This document shows, one piece after another, positions 27,292 to 33,273 of a stretch of 64,000 bases of DNA (position 1 is the first letter of the stretch; the number at the start of each line of letters is the position of its first letter). Position numbers and translations under genes: made by a program. Below the pieces are notes generated by a model. That model was not told where the DNA came from. It was given only the letters and a program-made list of their open reading frames with translations, and did no database searches. The stretch covers positions 46,419 to 110,418 of the forward strand of contig NZ_JAAMQJ010000010.1 of NCBI RefSeq assembly GCF_013523125.1. Direction: 5' to 3'. The stretch is from Pseudomonas entomophila. Its GTDB lineage: Bacteria > Pseudomonadota > Gammaproteobacteria > Pseudomonadales > Pseudomonadaceae.

Positions 27292-28298
27292 GCTTCAAGT
27301 GACCTCTTCAGCTGGTCCACCAGCTGCGTTGGTACGCCTTTGATCATCAGCGTCTTTGCCTGCTGGTCGAACTCGATCTTGCTGCCCAGGAGGTGAGCTT
27401 CGAAACTGATCGAAAGGCCCTCGGCGCGGCCGGTGAAGCGTCGGAACTGATTGATCGTGCGCTTATCTGCGGGGATAGCGGCAGACAAGCCGTAATCGGC
27501 GCCGTGGACGAACTCAGCGAAGCTCTGTGGGCGCTCTTCATCGAGCAGTTCCGAGAGTTCCTGCACGGTCACCGGCTCCCCCAGCTTGGTCTGGGCTGTG
27601 GCGTACTCGACCAGGGCCTGGGTCTTTTCCAGAGCTGTTTCTTCCGGCAGATTCTCTCGCTCGACAAAGTCGCTGAACGCCTTGAGCAGCGTGCGGGTCT
27701 CGCCTGGCCCGTCGACGCCCTCCTGGCAGCCGATGAAGTCTTGGAAGTAGGCCGTGGCCTTACGCCCGCCCTTGGACTTGATGAACGAGATGTACTGGCG
27801 CGACGCTGGGTTGTTCTTCCACTCGCTCAGGTTGATGCGTGCGGCGAAGTGCAGAGCGTTCGTGTCCAGATGGCGCGATACCGAGGCCTGGAGGTCTTCG
27901 CCGACCGAGATCGTCTCGATCTGCTGGAGGACAGCGATCGTCAGGTAGTCGGTCATACCCTGTTGATACAGCGCGAATAGGACATGACCGCCCACGGTCA
28001 GGTTGGACTCTTCCATCAGCCGGGTGAGGTGGTCAACGGCGTTGCGGGTGAAGTCGATGAACTCCAGATCACCGCTCACGAACTTGGCCAGCCATCCGCT
28101 GAGTGGGTAGGCGCCGGATTCGGCATGGAAGAAGCCCCAGGCCTTGCCAGCCTTGGCGTTGTAGGCGCCGTTCAGCTCGAACAGCAGACCATCGATAGCG
28201 GCGCTGCTGGGCAGGCCGGCTTGAGCCATATGCAAGACAGCAGGGCTGCCGTCAGGCTTCTTGTCGACCAGGTGAATTACTGCATGGCGAATAGGCAT
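27288..28298 (-). CDS. YejK/NdpA-like nucleoid-associated protein
   Basis: 336 residues, the usual length of NdpA (YejK, about 335). The start [20 protein letters not shown] with ggagg upstream matches the family N-terminus. Also typical are the [18 protein letters not shown] early segment, [20 protein letters not shown] in the middle and a C-terminal [19 protein letters not shown]. YejK proteins bind nucleoid DNA and topoisomerases, but their exact role is unclear. A copy in a prophage early operon may tune host nucleoid or supercoiling during infection. Confidence 0.85.
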   Translation of the reverse strand: MPIRHAVIHLVDKKPDGSPAVLHMAQAGLPSSAAIDGLLFELNGAYNAKAGKAWGFFHAESGAYPLSGWLAKFVSGDLEFIDFTRNAVDHLTRLMEESNLTVGGHVLFALYQQGMTDYLTIAVLQQIETISVGEDLQASVSRHLDTNALHFAARINLSEWKNNPASRQYISFIKSKGGRKATAYFQDFIGCQEGVDGPGETRTLLKAFSDFVERENLPEETALEKTQALVEYATAQTKLGEPVTVQELSELLDEERPQSFAEFVHGADYGLSAAIPADKRTINQFRRFTGRAEGLSISFEAHLLGSKIEFDQQAKTLMIKGVPTQLVDQLKRSLEA

Positions 28299-28313
28299 GG
28301 ATGTTCCTCCGTG

Positions 28314-28326
28314 GCCGGCTGGCGGC
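28314..28326 (-). promoter_or_regulatory. Start-associated hairpin upstream of the YejK-like gene
   Basis: GCCG, five-base loop, CGGC on the minus strand, 15 bases before the ATG, followed by CACGGAGG. A C-rich tract (TACCCCATCCCAAACC) lies upstream. It is weaker than the other members because the stem is only 4 bp. Confidence 0.4.
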
Positions 28327-28394
28327 ATGGTGGCAATTTGGTTTGGGATGGGGTATTACAGGGTGCCGGCATGGAGCCGGCTTAGGAGATTTAC

Positions 28395-28862
28395 ATGACA
28401 GCAACTGCGGAAATGCTTTTCAATATTCAGCGGTTTCAACTGCTTGCGTTGTTCGCTAACCCTGCGGCAAAAGCGAATATTTCGCCTGCGTACGCGTATG
28501 CCTGGGATCGCGGTATTTATCCCTACGGCAATGATGGAGCCTCTTGGCACACTCCCTACAAAGAGCAGTTCCGTGTGAATGAAGCTCAGGTGGGAGAGCT
28601 TGCTGAGTTTCTAGATACTTTGTGGACAAGCGGCAAAACCATCACGTTTTACGAACTTGAGAGCCACTATAAGGTAAATGGATCCGCCAGGCCTGGCCCT
28701 GTCTGGGACAGGGCTGGGCTGATTGGGGCGTGTCGCTACTTCTTCCTCCTTGAATGGTTCGACGAAGACTTCTGGAAAGGCCTGATTGGCCATTCTCAGT
28801 GCCCTACAGAATCGAAAAGCATTTCTCGCCCATTCACGCAAGACGACCTCTATTTCCTTTGA
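28395..28862 (+). CDS. AT-richer rightward gene of unknown function (moron candidate)
   Basis: 155 residues. The ATG at 28395 has taggag upstream. It is aromatic-rich (AYAWDRGIYPYGNDG, CRYFFLLEWFDEDFWKGL) and has no signal peptide or recognised domain. It overlaps the 3' end of the next gene on the opposite strand by 29 bases. Composition and orientation match the other rightward inserts of this arm. The function is unknown. Confidence 0.65.
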   Translation: MTATAEMLFNIQRFQLLALFANPAAKANISPAYAYAWDRGIYPYGNDGASWHTPYKEQFRVNEAQVGELAEFLDTLWTSGKTITFYELESHYKVNGSARPGPVWDRAGLIGACRYFFLLEWFDEDFWKGLIGHSQCPTESKSISRPFTQDDLYFL

Positions 28863-29211
28863 AGCCTGGGTTGATAATCTCGTCACCAGGTTCGCGCCTC
28901 AGTTCAGCCCTGCTGGCCGCTTCGAACTGGCGCGCTAGTTTCGATGAGATGTAAAAAGCTGGCGCGTCAGGCTTCTCGAGTCGACGCGCTCGCTCCTCCG
29001 GGTCCTGAGCAATCCACGACAGCACCAGGTCCTGCCAGAGCTCTTGCTCCTGGGTGTACCCGAGTCGCTTTAGCTCGCCCGCTATCGCAGGCTTGGCCCC
29101 GGCCGGCATGTTGAAGTACAGCTTCTCGATGCCCAGGCTTGCTGCTTCGGCTTTCTTCCTCTTGCGGTAGTCCGCCGAGTGCTTGGCTGCTCCCGTCCTC
29201 TTCTCGGCCAT
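28834..29211 (-). CDS. Small basic phage protein
   Basis: 125 residues. The N-terminus is very basic (MAEKRTGAAKHSADYRKRKKAEAA) and probably touches nucleic acid. The rest is helical (ELKRLGYTQEQELWQDLVLS). The ATG at 29211 follows gagagg and a 5-bp hairpin. A ribbon-helix-helix or small helical DNA-binding protein is possible, but no family is recognised. It lies in the leftward early operon downstream of the two coupled regulator-like genes. Confidence 0.65.
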   Translation of the reverse strand: MAEKRTGAAKHSADYRKRKKAEAASLGIEKLYFNMPAGAKPAIAGELKRLGYTQEQELWQDLVLSWIAQDPEERARRLEKPDAPAFYISSKLARQFEAASRAELRREPGDEIINPGFKGNRGRLA

Positions 29212-29227
29212 GGCCGGTACCTCTCAA

Positions 29228-29240
29228 GCCGCTGGGCGGC
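29228..29240 (-). promoter_or_regulatory. Start-associated hairpin upstream of the small basic protein
   Basis: GCCGC, loop CCA, GCGGC on the minus strand, a perfect 5-bp stem 16 bases before the ATG, then TTGAGAGG. It has the same GC core as the hairpins at 21604 and 22345. Confidence 0.55.
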
Positions 29241-29292
29241 AGATTGATGTGCTGCTGGCGCCGGCCGAGGCGGGCGCGGTTGAGGACTCGTT

Positions 29293-29823
29293 TCATTTGG
29301 GCTGGCGCCACTTGGGGAAGTCGATGTCGTGCTCGTCGACGAGCCTGGTCAGGCGCTGCTGGCTGATGCCGATCAGCTTGGCGACCGCGTCGCGGCTGAG
29401 GCCGCTGTGGGCGTAGGCGCGGATCCTATCGACCAGCGCGTCTTGGGCCTGGGCCCTCTTCTTGCGCCTCAGCTCGCGCTCGATCCTCTGCTTGGCGTCT
29501 ACCCGGAAGCAGAACGAGTGCTTCCGGGACAGCGTCAGCAACTGCGCCCGGCTGGCGCCCAGGTGCGCGCTGGCCTCGTCCACCGTCATGGTCTTGGCCG
29601 CTTGGATGGCCCGGCCCAGCAGCTGGGGGCTGCACTGCACCTGCACCGGCTGCTTGTCCTGCGGCTGCTGGTCCGGGTACCACCGGAAGCTGGGTCGGCG
29701 CGGTACCGACGCGGCGGCGCCACAGTCCTGGATCTTGCCGCCACCCGCCAGGAACTGAGCCACGCTGGCCTCGAGGTCTGCGCGAGCTTTCTCATGCTGT
29801 TCCGAGACGTTCTCGCCGATCAT
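29293..29823 (-). CDS. Predicted helix-turn-helix DNA-binding phage protein
   Basis: 176 residues. The ATG at 29823 overlaps the upstream gene's stop by four bases. Two helix-turn-helix-like segments are visible: MTVDEASAHLGASRAQLLTLSRKH in the middle and GLSRDAVAKLIGISQQRLTRLVDEH near the C-terminus, separated by a Lys/Arg-rich helix. That suggests a DNA-binding regulator of phage early or middle genes. No exact family can be named. Confidence 0.7.
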   Translation of the reverse strand: MIGENVSEQHEKARADLEASVAQFLAGGGKIQDCGAAASVPRRPSFRWYPDQQPQDKQPVQVQCSPQLLGRAIQAAKTMTVDEASAHLGASRAQLLTLSRKHSFCFRVDAKQRIERELRRKKRAQAQDALVDRIRAYAHSGLSRDAVAKLIGISQQRLTRLVDEHDIDFPKWRQPK

Positions 29824-30089
29824 TGCCGCCCGACCAGCCTGCACCGAGCAGCTGCCTCCAGCCCATCGAGAACTCGAATCGCATTGGCGTGTTTCGAGCG
29901 AAACGCACAGGTCTTGCCGGTGTGGGTGTCGATGATGTGCCACATGTTGCCCTTCGATCGGGCTTGATAGCGAGGCTTGGACTTTGGTGCGGGCCGGCCA
30001 ATGAGGCTGTAGAAATCGGCAGTCGCCAGGGTGGTTCGTTCGCGCAGGGCGGCCAAGCCGTCCACACGCTCTTGCATGGCTGGGTGCAT
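29820..30089 (-). CDS. Small phage protein of unknown function
   Basis: 89 residues, basic in the C-terminal half (KGNMWHIIDTHTGKTCAFRSKHANAIRVLDG). The ATG at 30089 is 14 bases after the stop of the LuxR-like gene, and its end overlaps the next start (ATGA), so it sits in a tight operon of putative regulators. The WHIIDTHTGKTCAFRSKHANA stretch reads like a small beta-hairpin module found in several phage proteins. Function unknown. Confidence 0.6.
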   Translation of the reverse strand: MHPAMQERVDGLAALRERTTLATADFYSLIGRPAPKSKPRYQARSKGNMWHIIDTHTGKTCAFRSKHANAIRVLDGLEAAARCRLVGRQ

Positions 30090-30103
30090 GGTGTGTTCCT
30101 CGG

Positions 30104-30487
30104 TCAGACGTGAAGCTCGAAGGCCTCAGCCTTGCGAACGATTCGAACTTGGGCGGCGCGGCGCTCGGGCACGCGGCGGTCGCGGCGCATGGGGTCGCCC
30201 ACGTCGATGGCGGCGTGCAGCGCGATGAGGCTGGCCAGCGCGATGCACATGGGGCTGATGATCTGGCGGCTCATGGCCTTGGTGACGGCCTCGACGCGCC
30301 GGCTGACCTGCATCTTGAACAGGGCCAGCTTCACGCGGTTGGCGGCGGTACCGGGGGTGGTGCCCATCTGGCGGGCGATCTCTTTCGTGGTGAGGCCCTG
30401 GGCGACCCACAGCAGAGCTTCAAGCTCACGGGGCGCCAGGGCATCGCCGAGCTGGCCAGTCCATGTACCGCAGGTGATCGTTTCCAT
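30104..30487 (-). CDS. LuxR-type helix-turn-helix protein
   Basis: 127 residues. The segment LAPRELEALLWVAQGLTTKEIARQMGTTPGTAANRVKLALFKM is a LuxR/sigma-4-like helix-turn-helix. No receiver domain precedes it. The ATG at 30487 has only a weak Shine-Dalgarno (ccgagacag), and an 82-nt hairpin lies directly upstream, so its translation or transcription may be structurally controlled. It is probably a phage regulator of the early left operon. Confidence 0.75.
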   Translation of the reverse strand: METITCGTWTGQLGDALAPRELEALLWVAQGLTTKEIARQMGTTPGTAANRVKLALFKMQVSRRVEAVTKAMSRQIISPMCIALASLIALHAAIDVGDPMRRDRRVPERRAAQVRIVRKAEAFELHV

Positions 30488-30501
30488 AATCTGTCTCGGT
30501 G

Positions 30502-30583
30502 GACCGCATTGGTCAGGCGCCAGGGCGGGTGACCAAACCCACGCGCAGCCGGAGGCGCGTGCCTGGCGCCTGCCAATGCGGTC
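30502..30583 (-). promoter_or_regulatory. 82-nt structured leader hairpin of the LuxR-type gene
   Basis: The left arm 30502-30524 and right arm 30562-30583 are complementary over 22 bp with one bulged base. Inside, CACGCG (30540-30545) pairs with CGCGTG (30556-30561). The structure ends 14 bases before the ATG at 30487. A pyrimidine tract (CCCCCTCCCCTC) sits just upstream, as in the other start-associated hairpins. Confidence 0.6.
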
Positions 30584-30637
30584 GAAAAGTTGAGGGGAGG
30601 GGGATACAGGGGGCCGCGTTGCGCGGTGCAGAATCGT

Positions 30638-30763
30638 CCGCATCGGGGTGTGATCTGCGCTTGTCATCGCAAGGACGCCCATTCGGTACCGCCTCGAGGG
30701 CTCAGCACGGTGACAGGCCGTGCCCGGTATGGAGTCGCCTTTCCAGATCACACTCCGATGCGG
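30638..30763. repeat. 126-nt long inverted repeat between divergent genes
   Basis: The arms 30638-30657 and 30744-30763 pair over 20 bp (19 Watson-Crick plus one G-U in the plus-strand RNA). Inner pairs at 30671-30677/30736-30741 (one bulged base) and 30679-30682/30729-30732, and an apical GCACGG/CCGTGC stem (30705-30710/30718-30723), extend it into one long hairpin. No convincing gene overlaps it. It could be a structured RNA, a processing site or a MITE-like remnant. Confidence 0.6.
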
Positions 30764-30909
30764 CCTGCGATGGCGTGCAGGACATCGGGCAGTTAACGGC
30801 AGGCTGCCGTGGCGCTGGTTTTTCAATGGCCAGCGGCCATCTCACCACTACGCAGGTGACGCGCTTCCCGGATATGCTGAGAGCTCCACCAATCAGCGAG
30901 GGAATACGT

Positions 30910-31128
30910 ATGCAGATTTCGGCAGTATGCGCGGCTTGTGGATGCGAGAAGCTTGTCATCCCAGATGACGACGAGGCAGATCAGATGATCCGCTGCAGTG
31001 AGTGCAATGCAGACATTGGAGATAAAGCAGCGGTTACCGCAAAGCTAAGGGAGGCTGCTAAGAAGGAGGCTGATAAGCTTGTTCAGGACATGAAAAAGCG
31101 GCTAGACAAAGCTTTCAGGCGTCGTTGA
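30910..31128 (+). CDS. Small zinc-ribbon protein, rightward
   Basis: 72 residues. The ATG at 30910 has cgaggga upstream. The product begins MQISAVCAACGCEKLVIPDD and has CxxC pairs (CAAC, CSEC) that form a zinc ribbon, followed by a Lys-rich helical tail (LREAAKKEADKLVQDMKKRL). It is less GC-rich than its neighbours and reads against the leftward operon. Function unknown; nucleic-acid binding is plausible. Confidence 0.65.
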   Translation: MQISAVCAACGCEKLVIPDDDEADQMIRCSECNADIGDKAAVTAKLREAAKKEADKLVQDMKKRLDKAFRRR

Positions 31129-31275
31129 CGTCGGTTTGGCGCCTTCTGCGTCATGCTCAAGGCGCCTTTTGACGCGTTGATAAATTGCTTCAGCGAGCTC
31201 TTCGACCCACTGCTCAAATCCATCATCTCCTACTTTCGGCATTCGTACTTCTACCTGTAGCGTCGATGTGACCAT
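31102..31275 (-). CDS. Small leftward phage gene, 57 residues
   Basis: The ATG at 31275 begins MVTSTLQVEVRMPKVGDDGF, followed by an amphipathic helix (QWVEELAEAIYQRVKRRLEH). The ribosome binding site is weak (cgaaag). A 42-bp leader element about 20 bases upstream is duplicated upstream of the next small leftward gene, which supports this as a real gene. It overlaps the end of the zinc-ribbon gene by 27 bases on the other strand. Function unknown. Confidence 0.45.
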   Translation of the reverse strand: MVTSTLQVEVRMPKVGDDGFEQWVEELAEAIYQRVKRRLEHDAEGAKPTSTTPESFV

Positions 31276-31293
31276 GGCTTTCGATACTCTTGG

Positions 31294-31335
31294 TTGATTT
31301 CCCGTCTGGCCCTGTCGCCAAGGCCAGCCAGTGAA
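31294..31335 (-). repeat. Duplicated hairpin leader, copy 1
   Basis: CTGGCC and GGCCAG (31306-31311, 31322-31327) flank a ten-base loop. The flanks ACGGGAAATCAA and TTCACTGG are shared with copy 2 at 31538-31579, while the loop differs. It lies about 20 bases upstream of the small gene starting at 31275. Confidence 0.6.
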
Positions 31336-31336
31336 A

Positions 31337-31516
31337 TCAGGCGGCGCGCACCTTGCTGGCCCGCGCCTTCTTCTCTACGCCGCCCACATCCACCACCAGG
31401 TACTCGCCGCCGCCTCGGCCGTGCCCCAGGTTCTTGGTGCCCACGTACTTACCAGCGCTTTCGGCGCCGCGTGGGTTGGTGAAGATGACGTCTTGGCCTT
31501 TCTTGAATCCGCTCAT
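31337..31516 (-). CDS. Small basic beta-rich phage protein
   Basis: 59 residues. The ATG at 31516 has aaggag upstream, which decides the start over the longer open frame. The product, MSGFKKGQDVIFTNPRGAES then KYVGTKNLGHGRGGGEYLVV, looks like a small SH3-like barrel and ends in a basic tail. It is the first clear gene of the early left transcript, after a leader of about 550 bases. Function unknown; its position is that of early regulators such as N or Kil. Confidence 0.65.
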   Translation of the reverse strand: MSGFKKGQDVIFTNPRGAESAGKYVGTKNLGHGRGGGEYLVVDVGGVEKKARASKVRAA

Positions 31517-31537
31517 GCGAGCTCCTTGTTGCTGTGG

Positions 31538-31579
31538 TTGGTTTCCCGTCTGGCCCGCGTGAGCAGGCCAGCCAGTGAA
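31538..31579 (-). repeat. Duplicated hairpin leader, copy 2
   Basis: CTGGCC and GGCCAG (31550-31555, 31566-31571) again flank a ten-base loop of different sequence, inside the same conserved flanks as copy 1. It sits about 20 bases upstream of the gene starting at 31516. Read in one frame, both copies would encode SLAGL..RARRE.N, so a peptide origin is an alternative. Confidence 0.6.
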
Positions 31580-32066
31580 GCCTTGCTCGCGCTCTGCCAC
31601 CGATGGCTTTGCGCGGATCTTGTTTGGCCTTGAGCTTCCCTGGTCAGCGCGCGTCGATCGGCCTCGGCGTGATGGTCATGGGGTTAGGTGTTCGCTACAC
31701 GACTGGCAGCTGCAGCTCTGTGGCCTACTGGGTAGGGCAGCTCGTCGTGGGGTGCCGGTCCGTGTGCCGACTGGTCTTGCTACTTCATTGGCTGGTTCCT
31801 CCTTTGGTGTTTGTTCCTCGCCATGCGCGTCGCCGCGGCTATTCCCACCTGGCCGGGTCACACATTTCGTGTTCGGTGTTCTTCCCGGCTGGCTTGCATG
31901 GTCTGGCGTCCTCCCAATGAGGGGAGTCCGGCAGCTATCCAGAGGCTGCGTGGTCGACGACTTAGCTTGTCCCGACCCAGGTGGTGTCCCGGGTGCGTCG
32001 AGGTGGTCACGTCTGGTTGTGTAAAGAGCGGTGGCGGCTAACGGCAGGGCCGTATGAGCCGGCGAT
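31580..32066 (-). other. Long untranslated leader of the early left transcript
   Basis: About 490 bases between the expected pL start and the first leader repeat hold no convincing gene on either strand. The minus strand is C/A-rich with scattered short frames, including a 14-codon frame near 31800 coding for an Arg-rich peptide (MARNKHQRRNQPMK). The stretch could carry antitermination signals or a regulatory RNA. Confidence 0.4.
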
Positions 32067-32072
32067 GAGTTA

Positions 32073-32101
32073 ATTATGAGTAGGCTCATATTGGCTGTCA
32101 A
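32073..32101 (-). promoter_or_regulatory. Early leftward promoter (pL-like)
   Basis: On the minus strand TTGACA (32096-32101), exactly 17 bases, then CATAAT (32073-32078). The TSS is expected near 32066. Repressor-type operators at 32076-32089 and 32101-32114 overlap it, so it should be off in the lysogen and drive the whole left operon on induction. Confidence 0.75.
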
Positions 32102-32114
32102 TGAGTTGGCTCAT
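32076..32114. promoter_or_regulatory. Left repressor operators
   Basis: ATGAG-TAGG-CTCAT (32076-32089) and ATGAG-TTGG-CTCAT (32101-32114), start-to-start spacing 25. Extra ATGAG half-sites lie at 32054, 32065 and 32119. They share the half-site of the operators between cI and cro. Confidence 0.7.
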
Positions 32115-32133
32115 ATTTTATGAGGCGGGCATG

Positions 32134-32157
32134 AAAAAGCCCGCGCGCGGCGGGCTT
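32134..32157 (-). terminator. Intrinsic terminator after the repressor gene
   Basis: On the minus strand AGCCCGC, five-base loop, GCGGGCT, then TTTTT. It lies 20 bases after the cI stop and prevents repressor transcripts entering pL. Confidence 0.8.
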
Positions 32158-32175
32158 GATTTGGGAGAGGCGGAC

Positions 32176-32832
32176 CTACAGCTTGATCAGTGCCCTGACA
32201 ACGACTCCGATCACTCGGCAGTCACCTGAGCATACTTCGGTCGGGTAGGCGGGATTCAGAGGCTTCAAGTAGCGACGGCCTCCGTCCTCGACAAGCTTCT
32301 TGAACGTGGCTTCATTGCTATCCGCGAGCTTGGCGATAACAAGCTTTCCATGCTGAGCATCTGCTTCCGTATCTACCAGAATCAGCGTGCCTTCGGTGAT
32401 GCTCTGGCCAACCGACGAGGTCATCGAATCCCCTTTGACCTCGAGCCAGAAGGCGGGGCCTTTGGCCTCATATTCCGAGAGCTCATACCTATCAGAAAAG
32501 CCCGGCGGGAATGGCTCTACCGCCTCTGCCCAGGCGCCAGCAGCTACCCAGCTGATGACGGGATATCGGTAGGTCACCTCTCCCTGCGCGATAGGCGCAA
32601 CGTTGGAAGGTGCGGACTTTTTCTTGTCCAGCATGTTGCCCGTGCCGTTGGCGAGCCATAGCGCGCTGACGCCGCAAACGCTGGCGATCTGGGCGATATA
32701 GCTTGTGCCTTGAGCTTTACCGCGCTCCAGGTTGGAAATTGATGCTTGGTCCATCCCAACCTTTTCAGCAAGCTGTACCTGGGTCAGCTTGGCGTTGGCT
32801 CTGGCGGCTTTGATTCGGTCTTTGAGTTCCAT
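32176..32832 (-). CDS. CI-type LexA-like phage repressor
   Basis: 218 residues. The ATG at 32832 gives MELKDRIKAARANAKLTQVQ, a standard Cro/CI helix-turn-helix (about 1-65: LTQVQLAEKVGMDQASISNLERGK). The C-terminal S24 domain has an Ala-Gly cleavage site in WVAAGAWAEAV, the nucleophile Ser in KGDSMTSSV and the Lys in GKLVIAKL, so it should self-cleave with RecA on DNA damage. The upstream open frame beyond the ATG is not used. It is divergent from the cro-like gene, with two operators between them. Confidence 0.95.
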   Translation of the reverse strand: MELKDRIKAARANAKLTQVQLAEKVGMDQASISNLERGKAQGTSYIAQIASVCGVSALWLANGTGNMLDKKKSAPSNVAPIAQGEVTYRYPVISWVAAGAWAEAVEPFPPGFSDRYELSEYEAKGPAFWLEVKGDSMTSSVGQSITEGTLILVDTEADAQHGKLVIAKLADSNEATFKKLVEDGGRRYLKPLNPAYPTEVCSGDCRVIGVVVRALIKL

Positions 32833-32868
32833 TTTCGGAGTATCACGGGGCCGCCCATATCCTTGCAA

Positions 32869-32908
32869 ATGAGTATTCTCATAGGCTACCTTATGAGAAT
32901 TCCCATAA
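32869..32908. promoter_or_regulatory. Right repressor operators between cI and cro
   Basis: ATGAG-TATT-CTCAT (32869-32882) and, inside the palindrome 32891-32908, ATGAG-AATT-CCCAT. They are 24 bases apart start to start. They lie between the divergent repressor and cro genes and should control pRM and pR. The exact -10/-35 elements are not clear. Confidence 0.7.
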
Positions 32909-32919
32909 GGAGAGGTGCC

Positions 32920-33135
32920 ATGAGCACTATCTACAAAGAGTTGGTTGCCCATTTCGGTACCCAGGACATCACTGCCGAGAAGCTGGACGTCGACCAAAGC
33001 ACTGTCTCCGGATGGGTGCGCGGTAAGCACGGCATGTCCCCTGTAGTCGCCAAGCGCGCCGAGCGGGTTACCGCTGGCGCCTTCAAGAAAGAGGCGCTGT
33101 GCCCCAGCTTCCCATGGGATGAGCTGGCCGCCTGA
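32920..33135 (+). CDS. Cro-like / YdaS-type helix-turn-helix protein
   Basis: 71 residues. The ATG at 32920 has aaggagagg upstream. MSTIYKELVAHFGTQDITAE and LDVDQSTVSGWVRGKHGMSP form a YdaS/Cro helix-turn-helix. It is divergent from the repressor and first in the rightward early transcript, the place of cro. It should bind the same operators and switch to lytic growth. Confidence 0.9.
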   Translation: MSTIYKELVAHFGTQDITAEKLDVDQSTVSGWVRGKHGMSPVVAKRAERVTAGAFKKEALCPSFPWDELAA

Positions 33136-33221
33136 CAGGTAGGAATTCTGCGCCCTCAAGACAGGCATCGAAAGATTCCTGATGTGACTGATGATCCATC
33201 CAGTACCTGAATTGCAGGCAT

Positions 33222-33250
33222 AAAAAAACCGCCTGGCGGGGCGGTTTCTT
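33222..33250. terminator. Hairpin terminator between cro and Rha-like genes
   Basis: AAACCGC (33226-33232), eight-base loop, GCGGTTT (33241-33247). A long A-run precedes it, so it is a strong terminator for minus-strand reads and a weaker one (TTTCTT) for plus-strand reads from cro. It may act like tR1. Confidence 0.6.
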
Positions 33251-33273
33251 CAACAACGAGATCGAGGTCGATT

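Noticed and set aside
31676..32101. 141-codon leftward frame in the pL leader
   Set aside because: Its ATG lies upstream of the predicted transcription start, the product is low complexity, and no ribosome binding site is present. Left as untranslated leader.
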